64,000 bases of DNA from Erpobdella octoculata (taxonomy: Eukaryota; Annelida; Clitellata; Hirudinida; Erpobdellidae). The notes beneath the pieces are model-generated. The model was not told where the DNA came from. It was given only the letters and a program-made list of their open reading frames with translations, and ran no database searches. The stretch covers positions 16,360,841 through 16,424,840 of the forward strand of contig OZ022241.1 of assembly GCA_963978895.1 (NCBI GenBank). Reading direction: 5' to 3'. Positions 1 through 12,095 of this stretch are shown here, piece by piece (position 1 is the first letter of the stretch; each line of letters opens with the position of its first letter). Made by a program: the position numbers and the translations under genes.

Positions 1-148
1 GGCCGGAAAAGCGACCGTGAGCAGAAATGCGACCAGGAGTGAGAAAGCGACCTGGAACGAGAAAGCAAGCGGTTAAGGAAACGGGAGCCAGAGAGAAAAC
101 GATAAAAAGCCTTTAAAATCCCCGGGCAACGCCGGGTAACCCAGCTAG
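1..148 (+). mobile_element. Helitron 3' end (family 1), cut by window edge
   Basis: The sequence is rich in GGAAAGCGACC-like units. It ends in the hairpin CCCGG-GCAACG-CCGGG followed by CTAG and then T. A short GC-rich hairpin about 10 nt before a CTRR terminus, with insertion between A and T, is the classic Helitron 3' signature. The same terminus recurs at 34197 and 54775 (plus) and in reverse at 33357, 53281 and 53876. No Rep/helicase coding sequence is visible, so this is the tail of a non-autonomous copy. Confidence 0.8.
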
Positions 149-344
149 TATGTTTATAAATCTAGCATAAAAATATACAATTAAACAGTGCATATTCATT
201 ATTCCTTCTAGTTATGGTTATAAGCACGAATTTGTAAAAATATTGTGTCGGCTCAGACTTACAATCAAACTTTCAGCAGAAAATGCGGCGGCCTCCACTG
301 GTAATTCACGAATGTCTCTTGCGCTTCCCGGTCACTACGTTCCC

Positions 345-506
<162 letters not shown>

Positions 507-1074
507 TAGAGAGTGACACGGGACAACATTTCTTCCCCATCCCCACCCCGCAAAGAAAACTCTCTTCCCGTCCCCTCACTGTCCCCTCGCCCCATGTCCC
601 CATCCCCACCCCATCCCCTCAATATCTGTTCCCACCCCCGCAGCTATCATTCCCAAACCATCATTGTCCCCGCATATTAAATTTTTATTAAAATATTTGC
701 AAAAAGATAGTCATGTTTTAAATGAAATAAGAAAGTAAAAAATATTAGTTCTTCAATCCATGAGTGCCTTGACATTTGTCGAATCGCAAGCGTTCACTTT
801 TAATTGAAATTAATTTTTCGATGTCGCATTTTCCCATTTCCATGTTATTTAAAACTACAAGCGAAAATGTACTATTGAAATTAAACCGATTCAAGACCAG
901 GACATTCAACCGAAATGAAATTCAAAAAGAAAGATAGTCCGGTAGAATTAGCTAAACAAAGTACAAAGACGATAAAAAAAAAAAAAATATTTTTTTTTTT
1001 TATTTTTAAAAATTAGTTTAAAACTTTATTACCGTTCCCGCGGAATTACCGCGGTCGGTATTACCGTGTCACTC

Positions 1075-1078
<4 letters not shown>
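507..1078. mobile_element. Non-autonomous hAT-type element, 572 bp
   Basis: Terminal inverted repeats read TAGAGAGTGACACGG at the left and its exact complement at the right. Both flanks carry ATATATAT, compatible with an 8-bp target duplication, though this is ambiguous inside an AT tract. The interior is C-rich (CCCCATCCCCACCCC type) at the left and AT-rich at the right, with no coding capacity. An 8-bp duplication and a TAGAG start fit the hAT superfamily. Confidence 0.75.

Positions 1079-1169
<91 letters not shown>
1079..1169. repeat. (AT)n microsatellite
   Basis: Pure AT run. It is the right half of the tract interrupted by the hAT-type element to its left. Confidence 0.95.
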
Positions 1170-1173
<4 letters not shown>

Positions 1174-1178
1174 TACAT

Positions 1179-2640
1179 GCAGGGTTGTTAAGATTGGTAA
1201 TGGCAAAATACCAATACACTATTGGCAATATTTTTTTTTTATTGGGGATGATATTGCCAATACTTTTACGCTGAAGTTTTGACTCGTATCGTAAATACTT
1301 TTTAAGCCAAAATTAGCCAATAGCCAATATTTTCTTTTAATTATTAAAAAACAAATTTTTTAGTAAAAAAAAATTAAATTCAACATAGAAAACTTATTAT
1401 CGTAGATATCGATGCTTTGGTAACTTGTTTCCTTATTCCCGTTTGATTGGTGTGGTTTCGTTCGATAAGTTTGTTTTCTAAGGCGTTATAGTTATAATGT
1501 CTCTGTCAACAACAATTAGTGATCGGTTAGAGGTTAGAAGTTCCGAAAAACTTTTTCGTGTATATCGGTCCTGCTGATAAAGCTGATAATTCCATTTTAT
1601 CGCTGCCTGCTTTGTCCACCTGGTTTAAGTTCATCGAAGAAATCTATTTCGTCTCACAACAAGTCACGCCAGAATTTGAAAAAGCATATTAAAGTGAGTT
1701 TATAATTATGTATTGCATTTTGTGGTATTTTAAGAAAATTAGATCTGTAAAACTCATTTCGATGTTGTTGTTCATTATGACAGAATTATTGAATTGCATA
1801 TAGAATATATTCAAATATATTTTGCATTATTGGCCTAATATCAATTATTAATTTTTTTAGGCATGTCATAGCAATAAACTAACTGAGTTTACAACTGCAC
1901 GTGCAGAACTATATGAGAATAAAAGAAAAACGAAAGCGATCCAATTTACCGTATGCTATCGAAAGGCAAAACTCTAATGATGGTACTGGTGGTCTGCCTT
2001 TAAAACAGCACAAGTTAGGTACTCAAGCAGTTACACAACATTTGATAGATGAATGGGTTATGGACTATTTGGTTGATAGTCTTTTGCCAGTTAGTCATGT
2101 TGATGCTCCTGGTTTCTGTTCGCTTGTTAAACGTCTGACTCAGCAACGTTTTGTTCCGAGATGCAGACAGACGTTAACAAAGCATCTTGAAGACCGGTTC
2201 CTTTTGCAAAAGTTAAAATTAAAAATAAGTTAGCAACTGTTGAGACGGTATGTACTACAGCTGACTGTTGGACAAGTCGATGGACGTGTTTTCTAAAGAT
2301 ACACAGAAAGAAGAAGCAGCGCCTGTATCATTGCAACCGTCACAGGATTTTTTTGCAGTCCTACAAGCTAGACGACAAACAGAAAATCCAGTGAAGACAA
2401 AGATGAAGTAGACAAGTACTTGGCTGACTTATCTTCGTCTTTAAATTTGTTAACTACCTTTTCAAGTATTTGTGAACTACGTTGAAATGAATACTTGCCT
2501 TCAAGTGCTGCTGTTTTTCGTTGAGTGGGCGGTGTTCGCACCATTGCGCTCAAGGCTGAACCATATATATAGAATAAATATATCGGAGATGAGCAGGTTT
2601 TGAGTGAGATGCCAAGATGGCCTCCGAAAAAACGATTTAG
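1179..2640 (+). pseudogene. Decayed hAT (ZBED-like) transposase
   Basis: A CAGGGTTGTTAAG start at 1179 resembles a hAT terminal repeat. No matching right end was found. Around 1630-1690 a reading frame gives an LKKH-type BED-finger end. A GT donor near 1693 and an AG acceptor near 1860 suggest an intron. The frame at 1901-2233 has the hAT N-terminal region with VSHVDAPGFCSLV and the PRCRQTLTKHLED stretch. The frame then shifts and continues with VCTTADCWTS, the hAT catalytic-core entry, near 2250. After a large internal deletion, 2400-2540 contains a broken hAT dimerisation segment (LPSSAAVFR). Frameshifts, stops and the missing core make it non-functional. Identification rests on remembered family motifs; the exact hAT lineage is unknown. 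Confidence 0.7.
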
Positions 2641-3412
2641 AGTCTTTTGGTTACATGAATATTCATTATTTGTAATAATCTATTTTTGGTACGACAGCGG
2701 AGACTAAACACCGGTTTGTAAGAAACAGAAACGTCGATTTCTTATAGCTAAAAGTAGTTGATTTGAGCTTTATTTTAATTTAACGCGATATCCGACATAA
2801 AAAATATACAATTCTAATTTACCGATAACACAGGCGACGTTAAATAGACATAAATAGACCATCGAACTAGAGACTATGCAAATGAAATTCAATGTCAACT
2901 GAAATTTTTATAAAAAAAAATTTGTTAATTTTTATAAAGTTAAAAATTTATTTTGTACATAAAAAATTCTTTTTTTTATTAACAAATATTTGATTAAGTT
3001 ACTATACGGTTGTAACTCTCAGTTCGAGTAGACAAATTTTATATTTTATATCACAGAATTGGACACAAGGGTTTGTTTTGCTTATTTTGTAGCAATTGAA
3101 GTAACAGCAGACCGACGTTTAATTAACGAGATGTTACGCCAAGGATATCTTGTTATATCAAGACATCCTTGGTTAAGCCCTTTACGCATAAAAACGATTT
3201 TCTGGTTTACTAACCCACGCCTCCAACTACTAATAAACTTCAAAAAACAAAATGTATGCATAGTGCATCCTCCTGTGCATGTAGTTCTAGTATTCTCGAC
3301 GGTTGACTGTGCAACGTTTCATTGTCATCAATAGGATATTCAAATTTAGAAAGCACAACGTAAAACATGAAAGACAGTATAATAAAAACATGACAAAGTC
3401 GGAATCGGTTAA
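2641..3412. other. No gene recognised
   Basis: AT-rich intronic sequence. The short open frame at 3059-3334 has no recognisable motif. I see nothing functional here. Confidence 0.5.
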
Positions 3413-3420
3413 CCTAATGT

Positions 3421-4894
3421 CAGTGATGTTTCAGTTAGGGTTTTTCAGTTAGAGTATATGTTAAAGTTAGTCAATTTAATATTTTTTAGTTAGTATTACA
3501 GTTAAAGTTAATTTTATTCATTTTTTCCAGTTACTATTACAGATAGTATAACAGTTATTAATATAACCCAATACTCATAAACCAATTACTAAGCAAACGC
3601 TGTTTCAGTTTCACATCTTATCTGAATTCCATTCTTTTTCATTACTAATAAAAGCAGGCGAAATAGTCTGTGCGCTATTCTGGTTAACCGTGTTTCCTGT
3701 ATCATTTTCGATTAGTTTGGGCTTGGTTTTTAGCTTTTTGCGATTTGTTTCCAAAACCTCAAGTTCTTTTGCCACTTCCTTATGAAATAACGCCAAACTC
3801 CATTTTCTTGTTTTCGGCAGAATTTATTTGTATCATTGTTTATACGTCGTTAAATGCAAATAATGCGATTAAAAAAAATCATATTATAGTAGAGATAAAA
3901 GACACGAGTGTGTCCGGTTACCAAATATAAACAAAGAAATAAAATTTTGGCGCATTTCAGTATTGGATTTTCGGAAAACATTTTTTTTTCAGTTTGTATT
4001 ACAATTACTACTTTTTTACCAATGCTTTTATTAACTCGTCGGCTCTGTTTCTCTGTCTGTTTCTCTGTCTGTTTCTCTGTCTGTTTCAAATCTTGCAATC
4101 AATTTTTGAGTCACTTCCTGATGATAGATTTTTTTCAAATTTTGCATACATGCTCAAGATAGAAGACAATGCAATATTCAATTATTAGTTTTACAATAAG
4201 TCAATTAATTTAGTTAATTTTCTTGAGGATTTTATCGAGGGGTTTCTTGAGGGTTTTCTTGAGGGTTTTCTTGAGGGTTTTCTTGACCACAAAACGCTAA
4301 CCGACTGGCAGACTATTTTACCAAGTTAACACAAACCACACTCACTGACCGCGATTCTCAAGCGTGTACGAAATTTTCATGAAAATAGTTGAGATATTTA
4401 AATTCGATGCTTTTTGATGATATTTTTATTATTATTACCAATGCTTTTATTAACTCGTCGTCTCTGTTTCTCTGTCTGTCTGTTTGTTTCTCTGTCTGTT
4501 TCAAATCTTGCAATCAATTTTTGAGTCACTTCCTGATGATAGATTTTTTCAAATTTTGCATACATGCTCAAAATAGAAGACAATGCAATATTCAATTATT
4601 AGTTTTACAATAAGTCAATTAATTTAGATAATTTTAATTAATTTCGATATTTCGATATAATTAAGATATTTCGACTTTAACATAAAATAAAAAAGTAATA
4701 TAAGAAAAAATTGATTGCAAAATTTGTGTTTTAATTACATATAAGAGCATTGGTTTTAAAAATTCGTTTTTAATTTACTTGTTTACTATAATATTACAAT
4801 TAAAGTTAACATTATTTTTCAGTTAAAGTTTCAGTTAGTACTTAACTTAAATCTCTTTTATCAGTTTAAGTTACGCTTAACTGAAACAACACTG
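3421..4894. mobile_element. Non-autonomous hAT element with exact 8-bp target duplication
   Basis: The left terminus is CAGTGATGTTTCAGTTAG and the right terminus, read inward, is CAGTGTTGTTTCAGTTAAG. The flanking octamer CCTAATGT is present exactly at 3413-3420 and 4895-4902. Subterminal regions are packed with degenerate CAGTTAAAGTTACAG-type units, a common hAT subterminal layout. The interior holds two copies of one segment (about 4013-4215 and 4434-4790) built around a CTGTCTGTTTCT repeat, plus a GAGGGTTTTCTT tandem at 4237-4285. There is no transposase. Confidence 0.85.
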
Positions 4895-4994
4895 CCTAAT
4901 GTTGCCGATTCCGATTAACCGGAATGTTGCACTAATCGGCCATATCCGATTTCCGGACAAAAAATCGGTTACTCCCTATATATATATATATATC

Positions 4995-6023
4995 CAAATA
5001 CGATATCTTTCTTCTTGTGAAGTCTGAACGTGCAGTCGTTACTTCAAAGAATGCTTTTGAGAGCAATTCAGTTTTGAAATTTACCTTCGATCTTAATGAC
5101 AGTAAAAAACCAGTAAATTTTCTCGAAACTATCATCACAATAACTTATTCTGGTCCTACTACCAAAGTCTTCATCAAACCAATTAATAATGGAACATGCC
5201 TAAATGGTGACAGCGAGTGTCCAGACAAGTATAAAAGATGTGTTATTAATAGTTTTCTCCTCAGAGCTTATCGTTTTTTCGAAACCTGGTCAGATTTCCA
5301 TAAAAAATAGTTAGAATCAAGCAGTTATTGGTTAACAACATGTATTCTAATAGCTTTGTTGACGGTTTTATTAACAATTTTGTAACCAAAATGAAAACAT
5401 CTGTGAGTTCGGCTGGGTCTGACGCTGACAAGTTCCGTGATGTACGCCAGGTGTTCCCCGTGTTCAACAAAAATGAAATGAATCTCAATTACAGAATTGA
5501 TGATAGTATTATAGAGAAAAAAATAAAAAAGGAAGCTTTTGTTACAGACACCGTCAGGTATAAACTGGGTTTATATATTTATTACAAAAACTTTAAACTT
5601 TTCAATTTGGTCATCAAGAATGATAGAACAAGTATCACTGACCCGTTGCAACAAAGTCACGTGGTGTATTATTTCAAATGTTCAATTCCACATTGTAAGG
5701 TGGATACATACATTGGTCACTCTACCACTACGTTGTCAAGGAGACTCACGATGCATCTCCAGTTCGGGAGTATTTTTAATCATTATGAATGTATTCATTT
5801 GAAAAAGCTAACACGCAAACAATTTGAAAAAGGTGTTTCGATTTTAGCAAGTGAAACCGACTTTTTCCGGCTAAAGATTAAAGAGGCTCTTTATATCTTA
5901 TCAATGAGACCTGCGATTAATAAACAGTTCGATAAATTTCCACAGATTCTCCACTTGTTTGGTGTCAAGGAAAGTAATATGCATCGGTTACCCTGTATTC
6001 CTTATAACAACGAAGATATGTAA
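4995..6023 (+). pseudogene. Penelope-like element: RT C-terminus and GIY-YIG endonuclease
   Basis: Two consecutive frames are visible. The first (5017-5310) matches the end of a Penelope-type reverse transcriptase: a beta-rich FLETIITI stretch, then KVFIKPINNGTCLNG, SECPDKYK and VINSFLLRAYRFF. The second (5328-6023, 231 aa) carries the linker and a GIY-YIG nuclease. VVYYFKCSIPHCKVDTYIG gives the Y...YIG pair, followed by the TTLSRRL arginine region and EALYILSMRPAINKQ with the catalytic-type Glu and Asn. Proteins of this class reverse-transcribe at nicked DNA ends. The core RT palm is absent (5'-truncated), and a frameshift and stop separate the two frames, so this copy is dead. The GIY-YIG portion itself is uninterrupted. 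Confidence 0.85.
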
Positions 6024-6625
6024 CATAAAATAACATAACATACCATAACTTTATTATAGTGAATAAGGAATCAAAAATGACTGTATAATATTCACTACTT
6101 TTTTAAAAACTAAAAGTTACATAAAGAAAGTTTCGATTTGAATTCATTCAAAGTCTGAGCATTTGCAACATCTTCTTTTAGTTTATTCCACTCGTTGATG
6201 ATTCTTGCGCTGAAAAACGTCCGCTTCAAAGGTCCTGTCCTGTCTTTGTAAAGCTTCATCGGATGACCTCTTGTATTTCTGTTGGAAACTCTAGTAAAGA
6301 ACTTGTCTGGATCAAGATTAAGACCATTATTCAATATATTATATACTAGTATTAAGCCTCCTCTTATTCTCCTTCTTTCAAGGGTCGTCAGCCTACACCT
6401 CAACAATCTCTCTTCATAGCTTAAACCATGCATTCCATTAATTATTTTCGTAGCTCTCCTCTGTACCCTTTCTAGAATACTAATGTCTTGTTTAAGTGAA
6501 GGACTCACACACCTGCACACAATATTCCAAATGCGGTCTTACTAGTTTCTTATATAGTTTTAGAATTAATTCCTTGTCTCTGCTCACCATAGTTCTGATA
6601 CTCCTCTGACACAAATACTTTGTCT
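6024..6625 (-). pseudogene. LINE (CR1/Jockey-like) 3' end
   Basis: On the minus strand, 6520-6110 encodes the C-terminal domain typical of these LINE ORF2 proteins: LERVQRRATKIINGMHGLSYEERL, TTLERRRIRGGL, DKFFTRVSNRNTRGH, FFSARIINEWNKL and a final LNEFKSKL. The frame continues upstream to about 6625 (LYKKLVRPHLEYCVQ) across one frameshift near 6515. The catalytic RT domain is missing, so the copy is 5'-truncated. Its 3' tail is a TTATG-type repeat at 6024-6050 abutting the stop codon of the Penelope-like element, so it inserted exactly there. Confidence 0.8.
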
Positions 6626-6745
6626 CGAACAGCGAGTTTTATACCGAAAAGTCGAGAATTTGGCTTGAAAAGTTGTTTCTGCCAAATGGCGAGTTGTATT
6701 TCTTAGAGTATGTCTCAAAGATAAATTGATTCCACAGTTTATTTG

Positions 6746-7154
<409 letters not shown>

Positions 7155-7208
7155 TATTTGTGAGCCTGTCTGTCTGTGATTTTGGCCTATATATATTATA
7201 TATAATAT

Positions 7209-7325
7209 AAACTCCTCCGAAGCTGCTGAACCGATTTTTATGAAATGTTTTTTGTACCTATCTTCAGACCTACCAAACGTACACAAGAAAATTCATAAAA
7301 ATAGGTTCAGCTGTTTCGGAGAAGT
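7209..7325. repeat. Imperfect inverted repeat (hairpin)
   Basis: Arms of about 35 bp: AACTCCTCCGAAGCTGCTG (7209 on) continues to TTTTTATGAA. The complement occurs at 7291-7325 with a few mismatches. The loop is about 47 bp. The motif (GAACCGATTTTTATGAAA) resembles the conserved internal block near the 5' ends of many animal Helitrons and may be such a fragment. Confidence 0.7.
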
Positions 7326-7554
7326 TTGAACAAAAACACCGTTACATATACGTATTTGAATGCGTTTTTCATATGTTAAATAAAACCCTTATGGTTATAC
7401 TAAAAAAATTTGCACTCACAAGAAACGGTAAATTAATTGTGACACTTCGAAGAATGGCAGCCAAAATTGAGAATAATTTCAGACATCTTTGAAAAAAAGT
7501 TTTTTTTAATTAAAATGCTGAAGACAATTGCACCTTCCTTCCACTCGTCATTGG

Positions 7555-8160
7555 AGAAAGTATTGTTCAATCAGCCTTGTCAGTCCGGGATCTTGGTGTT
7601 ATCCTTGATCCGACGCTCTGCCTCGCTAAGCATGTTGCTCTCTTTTTATCATATCCTGCCATGCTCTTGTTCAAGCATTAATTATATCCCGTCTCGACTA
7701 CTGTAGTGGGCTGCTTGGTGGGGCACCGGCCTTTTTGCTTGATCGACTTTCTGGCGTGCTTCGGGCTGCTGCGAGACTTGTTCTCCAGCTACCACGATCG
7801 AGTAACGTCTCTGGCTCAATGAGGGACCGGCTTCACAGGCTTGATATGCCAGCTCGAGTTAAATTCAAACTCTGCTTGTTGGCTTACCGTTGTCTCCACG
7901 GCGCCGCTCTACCATATTCGCTAGATGCTGTGCCGGCTTCATTCCTGGACGTGTGAATCTCCACTCAGAAGCTGATGCTGGAGTCAGACTCGTCGTGCCA
8001 AAAACTACTACTAAAAATTTGTCTCGTCGTGCTTTTGCCGTCTCTTGCCCACTGGTCTGGAACAGTTTACCAGCTGATCTGCGCGACAATAGTTTCGGCC
8101 TGCTGGCTTTCAGAAAAAAAAAAACTAAAAACGTTCTTGTTTTAGAACACTATATTACTA
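7555..8160 (+). pseudogene. CR1/L2-type LINE 3' end
   Basis: Three frames must be combined. SVRDLGVILDPTLCLAKHV (about 7575-7640) and SRLDYCSGLLGGAPAFLLDRL lead into AAARLVLQLPR, LDMPARVKFKLCLLAYRCLHG and, after a shift, VVPKTTTKNLSRRAFAVSC then LVWNSLPADLRD and AFRKK. This order is the standard C-terminal region of CR1/L2 ORF2 after the RT thumb. There are frameshifts near 7640 and 7950, the RT core is absent, and no clear tail is visible. Related to but not the same copy as the LINE at 28846-30550. Confidence 0.8.
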
Positions 8161-8287
8161 TGTTTTTGAATTTTGACTTATTTTTTTTTAACTTATTCAA
8201 TTTCTCTGACTGCTCGCCCTGCTTTGGAGAACATTATAAAAAGCATTTAAAATTTTTTGTGATAATAGTAATAATTTACAAGTCTTA

Positions 8288-8640
8288 GAATTTTTATCCA
8301 AATATTATTTAAAAAATTGATACTAAGTTAATAACTAAATTTAATCAGTCTATTAAAACAAACTTAGTTTTATAAAGTTATTAAAACTTGATAGTTACCT
8401 TTTTGCACTCTATTATACTTTAATACATTTTAATAAACTATAATATTTTTAATAAAGTTTAGTGTTGTTATAAATAAAGTCTAATCCGTACTCAGACGCG
8501 AATGAATTCTTACAGCGTCGCAAGAGCTATTTCGAATTTTTTGAACAATAAAAAGAAATGCAAATAATCTGTAAGAAATTTTTTTAATTAGTTTTGCTTT
8601 AACAATTAAATTATTAATTTATTAAAAAGCTAGTTATTTA
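8288..8640. other. Intron sequence, nothing recognised
   Basis: AT-rich sequence between the LINE fragment and the donor site of receptor exon 4. No TM6 or TM7 coding sequence was found between 1 and 8640. Confidence 0.5.
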
Positions 8641-8641
8641 C

Positions 8642-8987
8642 TGTTGTAATTGAGTCTCCCTGATGAAGCTAGCAGTCCAATGTTGTTTGTGTTGTGCCAG
8701 CTGCTGCTATTACAGCTGTAAGCGGCATTTGCGTCCGTCGGGCTCTGAAGTCGGTGACGTCTTAGCTGCTGGTCGTCGTCGCGTTGGAAGTTCTTAGACT
8801 GCTTGGAAATGGTCGTGAAGATGAGAGAGTACGAGGTGATGATGATGATCAGAGGGATAATGAATGTCAGTAAGATGGTTAGCAGAGTGTAAACTGGCTC
8901 CTGCCAGTCTGCGGTGTACGATTCGATGGTAACGCATTGGTAGAAATCTTCTTTAAACGGTCCTCTACATACTCGGAAAATGTATAG
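8642..8987 (-). CDS. GnRH/AKH/corazonin-receptor-like GPCR, exon 4 (ECL2-TM5-ICL3)
   Basis: This exon encodes residues 207-321 of the visible protein (numbering from Met at 40637). It opens with an AG acceptor (8988-8989) in phase 0. FYQCVT supplies the ECL2 cysteine (C224) expected to pair with C146 at the top of TM3. The ESYTADWQEPVY stretch before TM5 matches the C..F....WQ..Y pattern of the GnRH/AKH/corazonin receptor superfamily. TM5 runs about 237-259 with the conserved proline P251. A long polar Ser/Asn-rich ICL3 follows (QSPTDANAAYSCNSSSWHN). A GT donor at 8641-8640 (AACA|GTAAAT) ends the exon in phase 1. The exon with TM6-TM7 is not in the window. Confidence 0.85.
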
Positions 8988-10057
8988 CTGTAAAATTATT
9001 CGTGTATGTTTAGTTGTAAGATAAAGTAAATTACACATAATTGTAACGTAAAAATAATTTGAATGAAACTTAAAACAAAAATTAGTTTTTATTTAAAGTG
9101 ATTTGTTCAGTTCATACGAAAAAAAAACCTCTAAAATGGATTGCATAGCAATTACGATTGGAGAACAGATTGTGAATGTTCCAAATGCTGTGTATGTTAA
9201 TGTGATTTCAATATTGTAGAAATAAGTCGTTTGTGGATTTATTATCAGTGATAAAAATAGGCATAATTTCTTATTTCTGTATGTACATAAGGTAATAATA
9301 AACCAACAAACAAATCTGTCATTGTTAAATTTACATTAAGATTTATTTTAAACTTTATGCTTAAAGCAAAGAACAACGGTGATAAATATTATGTTTATTC
9401 CATTTGCCAAAATGAAAAAATATTGTAAAGAATAAAAATAGTTAAAATTTCAAAATTTCAAAATCCATCCTTTTTGAAAAGTTATCCTTACTAATCATAA
9501 TATAAATAATAACCCAAATAATTATAATAAAAATAATATTATTATAACTTAAACAAACTTATTTTGTAACTATAATTTACATTATCTTTATTATAAAAAA
9601 AAGTATTTTTTCCAAAATAAAATGAAATTGGAAGAAAATGTATAAGTTTTTATAAGCATAAAGATTTTTAAGCGAAATTAAAAAAGTATAAGTTTTTTAC
9701 AACGTTTATATTAGCTTGCATTGTTTTTTGTTTGTTTCATAAATTTTCTAAATCATTTACTTCTAATGGTTGTAAAACGTTGGTTTTTGCATGCAGGCTT
9801 AAATTTTTTTTATTGTTTTGATAATTTTCCTACCTCTTGGCATTCTAAACTTGAAAAAAATTCGTCAAAAATTTTGTTTTTTTACCAATAATTAAAAAAT
9901 ATTTTTCATTCAATTACAAACTGTCATGTTTTCAACAAATCAATCCATAAGAGATTAAATTATTTTTTCATTAGCACGTCTTTAGCAAGTTCAAACAATT
10001 TTTAAGACAAAAATCTGCAAAATATGATTCGATTGACTTTGACGTAAATACGATAAT

Positions 10058-10195
10058 AATGATTGAGATAGCTGTGGTGATGATGATGATTGTGGTGGTG
10101 ATAATGATGATGATTATGGGGATTATGATAACTGCCATGGTTGTGGTGGTGATGCGCGCCTCTGACGCTCCGCTACTGGCGCTTTACAAATTGAC

Positions 10196-10229
<34 letters not shown>

Positions 10230-10385
10230 ATTATTATTATTATTATGATCATTGTGGTGGTGGTGGTTATGATGATTGTGGTGGTTTTTGTGGAGTTGAT
10301 GATTTTGATTACGAAAATTGTGGTGATGATGATGATGATGATGATTACGAGGATTGCGATGGTGATGGCGGCTGAGATAGTGGTG
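10058..10385. repeat. Degenerate GAT/GTG and (ATT)n low-complexity tract
   Basis: Mixed GATGATG and GTGGTGGTGAT runs with a clean (ATT)n core at 10196-10245. Open frames of poly-Met/Ile/Val are by-products. Confidence 0.85.
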
Positions 10386-11617
10386 TGAGTTGAAATGAGT
10401 AGAGGATTAGAAGTAATGCTCCTTGATTTCGAGCATGTAATCGAGGGATTTTTCTGGTCGTGTTGCTTGACAGGTCTCATTTCAAGATGTTCTATTTGTT
10501 CCAATTCATTACACTTATGTTTGACTAATTGACTGATAACTCAAATGTTTCTTTCCTTTTTAAGAGCTGTTGTTTTATTCACACATAAAATTATTGTAAA
10601 TACTAAGCAGCTTATGATCATTATAACATAAGAAAAATAATCACGAAAGACTGTCAAACAGTCACTTAAAAACAATAATATTCTTTGGTTTGAGCAATAT
10701 TTAAAATTCTTATCCCTATCAAAGAATTTTCAGGATCATAAACATGATATCAAAAGATGCATTACGACATCTAAAACGGAACTAAGCCGTGTTTATGGTA
10801 CGGACAAGCACGGCAGTAATCTATATAAGTAATCTCCATTTATTTTTTCATGCTTCATTATGCATAGGTTTCCTTTTACAAAATCTATTGAAATTTTAAT
10901 GAGGCAGCAATATAAGGTCAAAATTTACTAAATAGAGAGAGAGAGAGAAAGAAAGAGAGCGAGTGAGAAATTAGAAAAGGCAATACAAATTGAAGGTCTC
11001 CTTATCCATAAACCATATTAGGCCTATAAACCTCACATCACAGCATTTTGCCAAAACATCGATATCATAGTATCTTGAATAAATTATTATTTTTCTCTAA
11101 AAAGTTTACAGATTTTAATAAAATTCATTTTTCCTTCTTCAAATTTGGAAACGTCTAATGCTATCATGTTTGTTAGAAAACTAACAAATAAAAGTTCAAT
11201 GAAAGAAAATAGAAAATATTAGAATTATAATAATTTTTTTGCTTGCTGACTTGATTGAGTATTTTTTTAATTTTTTCGTCTGATTTTAAAGCACTTTAAA
11301 AATTGGAAAAAATAAAACAAATAAAAGTGATGTCCTCAAATGACTTGCCGTTGAACTCGAATTGAATGTATGAATTGAATGTTTTCGGAAATCAACTTTT
11401 CTGCTTTTAAGCAATCATATTTTTTTGCAAGTATATGTACTGCGAAGCTACGTTTATTCATCGGTATGTAAACATTTAATGTTGATGTTGTATTGATTTG
11501 CACTTTTTGCTAGACAGAATTGCAAATATTTTTGAATGTTTTGTTCAAACAAACCGTAAGTTGAAACCAAGAAAAAATATTAAATTTTAAGCTAAAAAAT
11601 CGATAATATAAAGATAT

Positions 11618-12095
11618 TTAGATATATGGATAGTAACGTAGATGTGTGGATATTCACATGATTGTATGTATAGACAGTCACAAAAAGGTATGTATGGATA
11701 GTCCATGAATGTTTGTATGGATAGTCACGTGAATATATGTTTGGATAGTCACATGAATGTATGTATGAATAGTCACGTGAAGGTATTTATGGATAGTCAC
11801 GTGATTGTATGTATAGATAGTCACATGAATATATGTATGGATAATCATATTAATCTAAATATAGATAGATAGTCACAAGAAGTATTGTCAGTTACATGGA
11901 TGTATGGATAGTCACACGGATAGTCTACGTTTTCGTGCTCTAGAAGTCATCCGGCTAACGCCACGTTAAAGATTGCCAAAATGAATAAGTAATGTATGTA
12001 TGGATAGTCACATGGATGTTTTAATAGTCACATGGATGTGTTGATAGTCACACGAATGTATGGATAGTCTCATGGATGTATGTATAGTCACATAA
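11618..12095. repeat. Degenerate tandem repeat, unit about 24-28 bp
   Basis: Units of the form ATGTATGGATAGTCACATGA, with CACGTG/CACATG variation, repeat about 15 times. A unique stretch interrupts them near 11915-11995. Divergence between units implies an old array. Confidence 0.85.

Noticed and set aside
5539..5802. Second plus-strand frame overlapping the GIY-YIG region
   Set aside because: Shadow frame of the Penelope-like protein, without motifs.
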